Origin: an uncultured Muribaculaceae bacterium
Lineage (GTDB): Bacteria > Bacteroidota > Bacteroidia > Bacteroidales > Muribaculaceae
Direction of reading: 5' to 3'
DNA length: 64,000 nt
NCBI GenBank assembly: GCA_944321865.1
Contig: CALUMZ010000003.1
Location: forward strand, 18,357-82,356
Shown here: positions 27,038-34,623 of the stretch, one piece after another
Layout of the letters: each line of letters opens with the position of its first letter
How positions within the stretch are numbered: the stretch's first letter is position 1
The notes under the pieces: generated by a model
What the model saw: only the letters and a program-made list of their open reading frames with translations
Told to the model about the DNA's origin: nothing
Database searches by the model: none
Made by a program: the position numbers and the translations under genes

Positions 27038-27088
27038 GAAAGAAGTAGAGCCAAATCCTCACCGAGGCTATTTGGCTCTACTTCTTTC
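27038..27088. terminator. Two-way rho-independent terminator between fmt and the phosphate transporter
   Basis: A 19-bp perfect stem, 27038-27056 with 27070-27088, loop of 13. The flanks are A-rich on the left and pyrimidine-rich on the right, so it can stop convergent transcription from both sides. Confidence 0.85.
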
Positions 27089-27125
27089 TCCTATCGCCTA
27101 AATCAGGCGACGACGTGTCGCTTGT

Positions 27126-29405
27126 TTATGCTTGCGCCGCTGCCGGCTGTGTCGATGATGTCATCGCAGCCACATCGGTCTCGTTTATCTTGTTTAGGAA
27201 ATAAGCCTGCGACTTGAGCAAGTTGCGCGATTGCAGCACCATATTCTTGGTTTCATTCAATATGTTAAGATACAATTCACTTGCACGAGTACTCATTTCT
27301 TCACTCTTCAACCGGCGTATCTGGTTCTTTATGCTGTCGGCAATCGTAGTAAACAATTCGTCACGCATCGTCATTACATCGTCGATTCCGGTGAAATTCT
27401 TGTTGCGTAGCATTTGGTTAATCGCCGCAAAAATATTGTCCACTTCGTCATTGATTGTCTTCAAGTCCATTATTTGATTTTCCGACAAGCTCTTATGGTT
27501 ATTGTTTATATGCTCATAAGCCGGACGTGTGCAATGCAGCAATGCCTTTGACACTTCGCACAAGTAGTCCACAACCTGAACATAGAAATAACCCGTGTCA
27601 ATGTTCTGTTCCTGCAAGCGTTTCAGTGTCACCGACATGTTATACTTGCGCTTGTTGGCCTCCTTGTACATTATCTCCGACTGTGCCACGGTTTCTTTGA
27701 GCACTTTCCGGTTCTCGGTGTACAATGCCACAAGCATGTGATTGTATATCGACGACACATTTTCCATTGTTTCGACCACGGTTTCAGTACATGAATACAA
27801 TACATCCTCGGCATTGGCATCTTCCTTGATTTGCAAGCGTTCGCTTTCTTCCTCCTCTTTTTTCTTCGACTTGAAAATGAGGTTGTGGCACAATGCATAT
27901 CCGCACAATATCAGAATCACCACAAAAGCAATCCAGTCGCCCCACATCAGCAGCAGGCCGATGATGAACGACAACGTAAACCCTACCACAGCAGTCAGGA
28001 ACCAACCCGATATTACTACCATCACACCCGTAATGCGGTATACGGCACTGTCACGTCCCCATGCACGGTCGGCAAGCGACGAACCCATTGCCACCATGAA
28101 CACGACGTATGTTGTTGACAACGGCAACTGGAACGACGTACCTATGCAGATTAGCACCGCTGCGGCCGTGAGGTTAACCACCGCCCTGATGTGGTCGTAT
28201 GCTGCCGACCCCCTTTCTTCTTCCGACAACGGAGCAAAACGCTTGTTGATGCGTTCAAGCAACGAAGCCGGCATTATGCGCTTGTAGAAATTATTAAGCG
28301 CAAGTGCCGTGCGGACAAGCGAGCGTGAAGCCGGCGAAGAGCCAAAACGTTCATCTTCGGCATGCTGCGACGACAAGTTGAGCTGCGTTGCCGCAACGTG
28401 CATTGCCGACCGCGAAAAGAACAAGGTCAAAATCATTACGACACCCGATATAATGAGGAACCATATATTGGCTTGGGCCGGCTTGGCAAGGTCGCCCATG
28501 AGCATCTGTTCATTGCCGCCGTTATTGAGAGCCATCATGTAAGAATCAAGCCCGGCAAGCGGCACACCGATGAAGTTCACAAGGTCGTTGCCGGCAAATG
28601 CCAATGCCAATGCCATAGTACCTGCCAAGATGGTGATTTTCATGATGTTCACCTTCAGCCGTTGCAACACCCACATGATGAATGACGACACAACCCACAC
28701 CACAAGCAACACCAAGTATATGTGATGATTTATGTAATCGAGCACTTCGGTCGAGAACAGCCCCGAACTTTTCATGCCTTGGAATATCGCGAAATACAAT
28801 ATCCCCACTATGGATATGCCGCACCACACGGCACCGTAACGTTTCAATGCTTTTGCATAACGGAATGTAAACAAGATTCGGCTCAAATACATCAATATGG
28901 CACCCACGGTGAATGCTATGACCACCGAGAGCAATATACCTGAAATGATAACCAATGCCTTGCCACTGTTGATAAATGTGCCAAGGTCTGACAAGCCGAG
29001 GTTGGGGTCGGCATAAATTTTAAACGAAGCCACGGCCACAGCGCTACCGAGCAACTCGGAAATAAGCGAGACGGTGGTCGAGGTTGGCAGCCCCAACGTA
29101 TTGAACGTATTCAACAGAATCACGTCGGTCAACATCACTCCTGCAAAAAGGAACATGATTTCATGGAATGTAAACATCCCCGGGTGCATGACGCCGCTAC
29201 GCGCCACTTCCATCATACCACTCGAAGTGACAACACCTATCATGATACCAACTGCCGCAACCGACAAAATCACTTTCATCGGAGCGACCTTCGCACCTAA
29301 CGCGGAATTCAAAAAGTTCACAGCGTCGTTCGACACGCCCACTATCAAGTCTAAGATTGCAAGCAATGCCAATACAATAATGATTATTGTGAAAATAGGA
29401 CTCAT
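27126..29405 (-). CDS. PiT-family inorganic phosphate transporter fused to a PhoU-like domain
   Basis: An inner-membrane protein of 759 residues. The N-terminal PiT half starts with GVSNDAVNFLNSALG near residue 23 (family GANDxxN-like signature) and contains TFNTLGLPTSTTVSLISELLG near 103. The second PiT repeat has GNDLVNFIGVPLAG near 268 and GTSFQLPLSTTYVVFMVAMGSSLADRAWG near 422. Residues about 540-740 form a helical PhoU-like cytosolic domain. It imports phosphate with cations; the C-terminal domain may sense or gate. It lies 36 bases after the kinase stop, with an A18 tract between. Confidence 0.9.
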   Translation of the reverse strand: MSPIFTIIIIVLALLAILDLIVGVSNDAVNFLNSALGAKVAPMKVILSVAAVGIMIGVVTSSGMMEVARSGVMHPGMFTFHEIMFLFAGVMLTDVILLNTFNTLGLPTSTTVSLISELLGSAVAVASFKIYADPNLGLSDLGTFINSGKALVIISGILLSVVIAFTVGAILMYLSRILFTFRYAKALKRYGAVWCGISIVGILYFAIFQGMKSSGLFSTEVLDYINHHIYLVLLVVWVVSSFIMWVLQRLKVNIMKITILAGTMALALAFAGNDLVNFIGVPLAGLDSYMMALNNGGNEQMLMGDLAKPAQANIWFLIISGVVMILTLFFSRSAMHVAATQLNLSSQHAEDERFGSSPASRSLVRTALALNNFYKRIMPASLLERINKRFAPLSEEERGSAAYDHIRAVVNLTAAAVLICIGTSFQLPLSTTYVVFMVAMGSSLADRAWGRDSAVYRITGVMVVISGWFLTAVVGFTLSFIIGLLLMWGDWIAFVVILILCGYALCHNLIFKSKKKEEEESERLQIKEDANAEDVLYSCTETVVETMENVSSIYNHMLVALYTENRKVLKETVAQSEIMYKEANKRKYNMSVTLKRLQEQNIDTGYFYVQVVDYLCEVSKALLHCTRPAYEHINNNHKSLSENQIMDLKTINDEVDNIFAAINQMLRNKNFTGIDDVMTMRDELFTTIADSIKNQIRRLKSEEMSTRASELYLNILNETKNMVLQSRNLLKSQAYFLNKINETDVAAMTSSTQPAAAQA

Positions 29406-29422
29406 AATTGATATATTTTCTA

Positions 29423-29440
29423 TTTTTTTTTTTTTTTTTT
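29423..29440 (-). repeat. A18 homopolymer tract before the phosphate transporter start
   Basis: Eighteen T residues on the plus strand (A18 in the mRNA), ending 18 bases before the ATG at 29405. Bacteroidetes genes depend on A-rich leaders rather than Shine-Dalgarno pairing, so length changes here could tune translation. Confidence 0.9.
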
Positions 29441-29441
29441 A

Positions 29442-30893
29442 TCAATAAATGGTGAAATTGAATTCTAGCCCGCCTGACAGTAGGTTCTTGACCGTCACGG
29501 TGCCTTGATGGAACAGGATGGCATTCTTCACGATTGCCAACCCCAGCCCGGTGCCGCCCAACTTACGCGAACGTCCCTCGTCGACACGGTAGAAGCGTTC
29601 AAACAGATGATTCAGATGTTCGGCATCAACACCGACGCCGTTGTCGGCAAAACGGAACTTATAATATTCGGGAGTTTCTTCTATCATGTCGATGAATATG
29701 TCGCGTCCGCCCGAATATGAGAGGGCATTTATCAGCAAATTGTGGAATATGGCCTCGATTAGCGTGTCGTTGCCCTGCACCACCATGCCGGCGGGCACGT
29801 TGACATGCACGCGCATCTGCTTCTCGGGCGGGAATTGCGCCACGTCGCCTGCCACGGTGTCGAGCACCTCGTTGATGTTCACCGGCGACTTCTTTATCTG
29901 GTCGCCCGCCTCGGTTATGCGCGTCAGCACCGATATGTCGTGCAGCAGCGAGCAGAGGCGTTGCACGTTTTGGTAAGCCTTGTCGATGAGCGACAGTATA
30001 GTTTCCTTGTCGAAAGTGTCGCGGTTGTTGACCACCGTTTCCAAGCACGCTTGGATGGCGTGTACCGGGGTCTTTATTTCATGGTTGATGTTGCTGGTCA
30101 ATTGCTGCTTTATGCGCACCTTTTCCTGCTCCTCGAATATGGCGTTGCGCATGTTGTCGTCGCGTTCCTGTATGGTGCGTTTCAGTTTCTTGTACAGGCT
30201 TATTATCTGCTTGGATATTTCGCCAAGTTCGTCTTGCGGGAAGCTCGACGTGTCGTAGGTGAGGATGTTGCCCTGCTCGGCCTGCGACGCAAAGTCGCTC
30301 AGGTTTTGTATGCTCTGCCCGAGGCGGCGAGTGGCGAAGTATGCAATCACGCTCACGATTATGGCAAACAGTATTATCACCCACATGTATACCGAGTCAA
30401 CTTGGAAATAATCGGCAAGAGCCTTGCTGTAAGGCAGTGCCGAACGCACTACAAGCGAGTCGCCACGCGTAGCCGAATAAAAATATTCGTTACTGTCTGT
30501 TTCCGACATGCGGCGTATGGTATAACCTTCTCCGTTGTCAAGTGCCTCTCGCACTTCCATTCGGCCTATATGGTTATCCATTTCTCCGCTATGGGAATTG
30601 TCATACAACACATCTCCGGCAAGGTTTATAACCGTTACGCGTATCGAGTCGAGCGATGCCACTTCATCGATGAACCCATCGTCGATGCGGTTTCCGTGCG
30701 TTTCGATGTTATGCAGTATCTTGATATTGGTCATCTGCAATTCCGTGTTGATTGTATCGACCTTATACTCCTTTTCACGAGTGTATTGCAACATGAAAAA
30801 AGCAAACGTCAATATCCACGTAAACACGATGATAAGGAAAAACAGTCTTGTCTGATAGTTGAATTTAGTCTTTAAAGCCGTATCCATACCCAA
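29442..30893 (-). CDS. Membrane sensor histidine kinase, PhoR-like layout
   Basis: A 483-residue protein. Transmembrane helix 1 at about 17-37, a periplasmic sensing part at about 38-170, helix 2 near 171-190, then a HAMP-like linker. The HisKA box is NINHEIKTPVHA near 268-279 with the phospho-accepting His. The HATPase part has NALSYSGG, FADNGVGVD and GGTGLGLAIVKN. The start is either Met1 (30893) or Met3 (30887); both overlap the end of the regulator gene by 23-29 bases, indicating translational coupling. Upstream regulator and downstream phosphate transporter suggest control of phosphate uptake, which is inference from context. Confidence 0.93.
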   Translation of the reverse strand: MGMDTALKTKFNYQTRLFFLIIVFTWILTFAFFMLQYTREKEYKVDTINTELQMTNIKILHNIETHGNRIDDGFIDEVASLDSIRVTVINLAGDVLYDNSHSGEMDNHIGRMEVREALDNGEGYTIRRMSETDSNEYFYSATRGDSLVVRSALPYSKALADYFQVDSVYMWVIILFAIIVSVIAYFATRRLGQSIQNLSDFASQAEQGNILTYDTSSFPQDELGEISKQIISLYKKLKRTIQERDDNMRNAIFEEQEKVRIKQQLTSNINHEIKTPVHAIQACLETVVNNRDTFDKETILSLIDKAYQNVQRLCSLLHDISVLTRITEAGDQIKKSPVNINEVLDTVAGDVAQFPPEKQMRVHVNVPAGMVVQGNDTLIEAIFHNLLINALSYSGGRDIFIDMIEETPEYYKFRFADNGVGVDAEHLNHLFERFYRVDEGRSRKLGGTGLGLAIVKNAILFHQGTVTVKNLLSGGLEFNFTIY

Positions 30894-31548
30894 GTTTCGT
30901 TATTATATTATTTCCATATTGTTTGAGTTTCTTTCTCAACCGGTTTATGTTAACATCGATTGTCCTGTCTATTACAAGCACATCCTCTTCCCACACTTTG
31001 CTCAATATTTCTTCGCGCGAGAAGATGCGCCCCTTGTTTTGCAGGAACAACCGCAATATTTCAAATTCCTTTTTTGTCAGTGCTACCTCTTCACCATCGA
31101 TGGTGCACAATTTCTTGTCGGCATCGAGCACCAGTGTATTGCACGATAGCGACACTTCGGCCGTTTCACCCCCTTTTACCCTGCGCAGCACACTCTTGAT
31201 GCGCACTATCAGCTCGCGTATCGAGAAGGGCTTTTTTATGTAGTCGTCAATGCCGCGGCTGAACCCGTCGAGCAGGTCCTCCTCGCTGTCTTTTGCAGTG
31301 CAAATTATTATGGGGATGTTTTTCAGTTCTTCGGTGGCACGGATTTTTGTGGCGAAGTCGAAGCCGTTCATCTCGCCCATCATCACGTCGATGATAAACA
31401 AGTCATACTCTGCCAGTGGCAGCTTCATTGCCGTCTCGGCCGAATTGGCCGTGTCTACGTCATATCCGGCAATTTCAAGGTTCAGCTTTAATACTTCACA
31501 AATGGTATCTTCGTCGTCAACGACAAGGATTTTGCTTTTTGTAGCCAT
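30865..31548 (-). CDS. OmpR/PhoB-family response regulator
   Basis: A 227-residue transcription factor. The receiver domain (1-120) has VVDDEDT with the acidic pair, FIIDVMMGE with the phospho-accepting Asp near 54, and KKPF near 105. Residues about 130-225 are a winged-helix domain with ALTKKEFEILRLFLQNKGRIFSREEIL and the RTIDVNINRLRKKL recognition helix. It is first in the regulator-kinase-transporter order. An 11-base-spaced TGTTAC direct repeat upstream is a plausible self-binding site. Confidence 0.94.
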   Translation of the reverse strand: MATKSKILVVDDEDTICEVLKLNLEIAGYDVDTANSAETAMKLPLAEYDLFIIDVMMGEMNGFDFATKIRATEELKNIPIIICTAKDSEEDLLDGFSRGIDDYIKKPFSIRELIVRIKSVLRRVKGGETAEVSLSCNTLVLDADKKLCTIDGEEVALTKKEFEILRLFLQNKGRIFSREEILSKVWEEDVLVIDRTIDVNINRLRKKLKQYGNNIITKLGYGYGFKD

Positions 31549-31606
31549 AATATATGTTATAAATGTTTACAATGTACAAAATTACTACATTGTTGCGTTA
31601 CCACAT

Positions 31607-31623
31607 GTAACAATACTGTAACA
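31607..31623 (-). promoter_or_regulatory. 11-base-spaced direct repeat, candidate regulator binding site
   Basis: TGTTAC occurs twice on the minus strand (31623-31618 and 31612-31607), exactly one helical turn apart, 60-75 bases before the regulator start. PhoB-type proteins bind 11-base direct repeats. Candidate -7 boxes TACTTTTG and TAATTTTG flank it, without a clear -33 partner. Confidence 0.4.
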
Positions 31624-31789
31624 TTTACGACTTTCCAAAAGTACGAAATACTTTCCATTCCCGCCGCATATTTGCATAAAAAACTGCATTTGTGCCGTCA
31701 CGCTGCCGGGCAAGTAGCACACGGCTCAATCGACAAGCCGAGCCTGCAAGATTGGCTCATTCATAATTAACTGGAGGGGATGGCAAAAT

Positions 31790-32090
31790 TGTCTTTCTAT
31801 GGCATTGTAGCAGTAGGGGGTGCATCAAAATTGATAAATGAGGCAACGTTACTTACGAATTACAAGTTACAGAAACTTTCACTTACATTTTATGAATTTG
31901 CAAGCACCGGGTAATGGCAGCAAAAGGAAGTCAGGTATGCAGTGAATCCTTTTGTGTACCACAAGGACAGCCTCGGAGAGGCTGCACTCTGTAAACTTAG
32001 TGTTAAGCAAAGTATTGCCTCTCCGAGGCAACTAACCGGCATAAGCATAGTTATAAATCGTAAGTAAGGTTCCTATTTGGCACACCCTCC
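31790..32090. repeat. Family 2 element, short form lacking the centre (copy 2c)
   Basis: The left end GGGTGCATCAAAATTGATAAATG and arms match 2b through CAGCCTCGGAGAGGCTG. It then jumps to TTGCCTCTCCGAGGCAA and the right arm ending CACACCCTCC. The GGAGTGAGC arms and the central 20-bp stem found in 2a and 2b are gone. The flank GGCATTGTAGCAGTAG is shared with 2b. Confidence 0.88.
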
Positions 32091-32480
32091 GTTGCTGCAA
32101 CAATTACATAAAACACCGGATATCAGGTGAATATGTTTTGGCTGCCCGGTTGTAGAGAAGGCATCAAAATTATCATTTCAATGTGGCAGTAGAGGGTGTA
32201 TCAAAATTCCAACATTGATGTTGTAGATACGTGGCGTGCCGCGTCTCGATGTTCGCAACAATGTATAAAACATTAAATATCAATAGTTTACCTAACCAGA
32301 TTGTAGAGACGCAAAATTTTGCGTCTCTACTGCCACATTGAAATGATAATTTTGATACACTCTCTACAATTTTGGCTGGTAAATTGTTGACGTTAAGTAT
32401 CTTATGCGCTGTTGTAGATACCGAGACGCGGCAACGCCACGTCTCTACAATGCCAATGCCGGTATTATGGAATTTTGAAC
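32091..32480. repeat. Family 1 repeats, nested group before cdsA (1F)
   Basis: A spacer fragment (32091-32158) and a broken unit end (32160-32192) stopping at GGCAGTAG are followed by a new AGGGTGTATCAAAATT end. Palindromes lie at 32223-32250, 32303-32330 and 32421-32448. The last has an extra base (CGGCAACGCC) that breaks symmetry. The break point is the same as in copy 1A. The group stops about 12 bases before the cdsA start, so any cdsA promoter must lie in repeat DNA or further upstream. Confidence 0.88.
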
Positions 32481-32491
32481 ATACGGGAATT

Positions 32492-33379
32492 ATGGTTAAT
32501 TTTGCCATAAGAAACATAATTTTACCGGAAACCGTGAAGAAAGTTCTTATACGTGCTGCCTCGGGCAGCATATACGTGGCATTGATAGTGGCGGCACTGT
32601 TGTTGCAGTCGCCCTACATGTTTATATGCCTGTTTGCGCTGTTTATAGTATTGGGAATAATAGAATTGCACCACTTGGTCGACAACAAGGCATCAGCCAC
32701 GACCAACAAGCGTGTGGGCATTGCGCTCGACTGCTTGGGAGGCTTGGCACTGTTTGCCACATTCACCGGACTCTGTTCATCGCTGCACAGTGCGTTATTG
32801 CCGGTGGCTCTTGTCTCCTATCTCGTCTATTTTGCGCTGCGCATGATACTGCAACTCTACATGAAGAGCGACAATGCCCTGCAAGCATTTGCCGGCTCAT
32901 GCCTCACACAATTATACGTGGCCCTGCCGCTGTCGTTGCTCAACATACTGTATTTTGAGTATGGCGCAGGGACATTGCTCGCCATCTTCATCATGATATG
33001 GCTCAACGACACAGGCGCATTCTGCGTGGGGAGCCTGATAGGACGGCACCGCCTGTTTGAGCGCATCTCTCCCAAGAAGTCATGGGAAGGCTTTTGGGGC
33101 GGCATGGCATTCTGCATTATTGCCGGCATCGTTTTCCACTACGTAGGCGGAATTTTCGGGTCGGCGACATTGGCACAATGGATTTGCCTCGGCATAGTGT
33201 TGTCGGCTTTTGCCACATGGGGCGACCTTGCCGAGTCGCTGCTCAAGCGCACACTCAACGTGAAGGACTCGGGCAACATCATTCCCGGACACGGGGGTAT
33301 ACTCGACCGCATCGACAGCCTGCTGCTTGTGGCTCCGGTGTCGGTGGCGTTTTTCATCATTATTGAAATTTTATCATAA
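32492..33379 (+). CDS. cdsA: Phosphatidate cytidylyltransferase
   Basis: Makes CDP-diacylglycerol from phosphatidic acid and CTP at the inner membrane. The 295-residue protein has about eight hydrophobic segments and the family signature SLLKRTLNVKDSGNIIPGHG, followed by GILDRIDSL near residues 262-285. ATG 32492 (MVNFAIRNIILPETVKK) is chosen; the frame is open back to 32372 but that part is repeat DNA. It is followed after 26 bases by purM. Confidence 0.93.
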   Translation: MVNFAIRNIILPETVKKVLIRAASGSIYVALIVAALLLQSPYMFICLFALFIVLGIIELHHLVDNKASATTNKRVGIALDCLGGLALFATFTGLCSSLHSALLPVALVSYLVYFALRMILQLYMKSDNALQAFAGSCLTQLYVALPLSLLNILYFEYGAGTLLAIFIMIWLNDTGAFCVGSLIGRHRLFERISPKKSWEGFWGGMAFCIIAGIVFHYVGGIFGSATLAQWICLGIVLSAFATWGDLAESLLKRTLNVKDSGNIIPGHGGILDRIDSLLLVAPVSVAFFIIIEILS

Positions 33380-33405
33380 TAATACACATAACACACATAA
33401 CAACT

Positions 33406-34572
33406 ATGAGCGACCAACGTTATGACTTGCGCGGAGTGTCGGCATCAAAGGAAGATGTCCACAATGCCATTAAGAATGTCGACAAGGGACTGTATCCCAA
33501 AGCCTTCTGCAAAATCATTCCCGACCTGCTTAGCGGCGACCCACAATATTGCAACATCATGCACGCCGACGGTGCAGGAACCAAATCATCGTTGGCCTAC
33601 GCCTATTGGCGCGAAACCGGCGACCTGAGCGTGTGGAAAGGGATTGCACAGGACGCGCTGATAATGAATATCGACGACCTGCTGTGTGTGGGTGCCACCG
33701 ACAATATTCTGCTGTCATCGACCATCGGCCGCAACAAGATGCTCATACCGGGCGAGGTGATAGCCGCAATCATCAACGGTACCGAAGAACTGCTCGGTGA
33801 ATTGCGCGAATTGGGGGTGAACATAATATCCACCGGCGGCGAGACTGCCGACGTGGGCGACCTTGTGCGCACAATCATTGTGGACAGCACCGTCACATGC
33901 CGCATGCGTCGCAGCGACGTAATCGACAATGCCCGCATTGCCGCAGGCGACGTGATAGTGGGATTGTCGTCGTCGGGCCGGGCAACCTACGAAAAAGAAT
34001 ACAACGGCGGCATGGGCAGTAACGGGCTGACTTCGGCACGACACGACGTGTTTTCAAAGGCCGTTGCCGAAAAATATCCCGAAACATACGACCACAGTGT
34101 GCCTGAAGAACTGGTTTACTCGGGCAGCATAGGACTCACCGATGCCGTGCCGGGAGTGCCGGTCGATGCGGGCAAACTTGTATTGTCGCCCACACGCACT
34201 TACGCTCCTGTCATAAAAAAGGTGCTCGACACAATGCGCGGCAAAATTCACGGCATGGTGCACTGCTCGGGCGGTGCGCAGACCAAGGTTATGCACTTCG
34301 TTACCGGCAAGCATGTCATAAAAGACAACCTCTTTCCGGTTCCGCCGTTGTTCAAGCTCATTCAGGAGCAATCGGGTACCGACTGGAAAGAGATGTACAA
34401 GGTGTTCAACATGGGACATCGCATGGAGCTGTATGTGGCTCCCGAAGATGCCGATACCATCATCGAAATATCCCGCAGTTTCAATATTGATGCCCGCATA
34501 GTGGGACGCGTGGAAGATGCTCCCGCAAACCGTCTCACGATAAAGAGTGAAATGGGTACGTTTGAGTACTGA
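33406..34572 (+). CDS. purM: Phosphoribosylformylglycinamidine cyclo-ligase (AIR synthase)
   Basis: Closes the imidazole ring in purine synthesis, using ATP. The 388-residue protein has HADGAGTKSSLAYAYW near 53-68, QDALIMNIDDLLCVGA near 82-97 (metal and ATP binding) and STGGETADVGDLV near 142-154. The length and the GRNKMLIPGEV region match the longer Bacteroidetes-type PurM, which differs from E. coli PurM. Short spacing after cdsA suggests co-transcription. Confidence 0.92.
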   Translation: MSDQRYDLRGVSASKEDVHNAIKNVDKGLYPKAFCKIIPDLLSGDPQYCNIMHADGAGTKSSLAYAYWRETGDLSVWKGIAQDALIMNIDDLLCVGATDNILLSSTIGRNKMLIPGEVIAAIINGTEELLGELRELGVNIISTGGETADVGDLVRTIIVDSTVTCRMRRSDVIDNARIAAGDVIVGLSSSGRATYEKEYNGGMGSNGLTSARHDVFSKAVAEKYPETYDHSVPEELVYSGSIGLTDAVPGVPVDAGKLVLSPTRTYAPVIKKVLDTMRGKIHGMVHCSGGAQTKVMHFVTGKHVIKDNLFPVPPLFKLIQEQSGTDWKEMYKVFNMGHRMELYVAPEDADTIIEISRSFNIDARIVGRVEDAPANRLTIKSEMGTFEY

Positions 34573-34623
34573 CGGTTACTTCCTCACACCAATATACACA
34601 CACTATTCACCTCCCCTCTCCAC

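Noticed and set aside
29805..30875. Long plus-strand frame of 356 codons opposite the histidine kinase
   Set aside because: It is the complement of a well-supported kinase gene in a G+C-rich stretch, a usual source of shadow frames.
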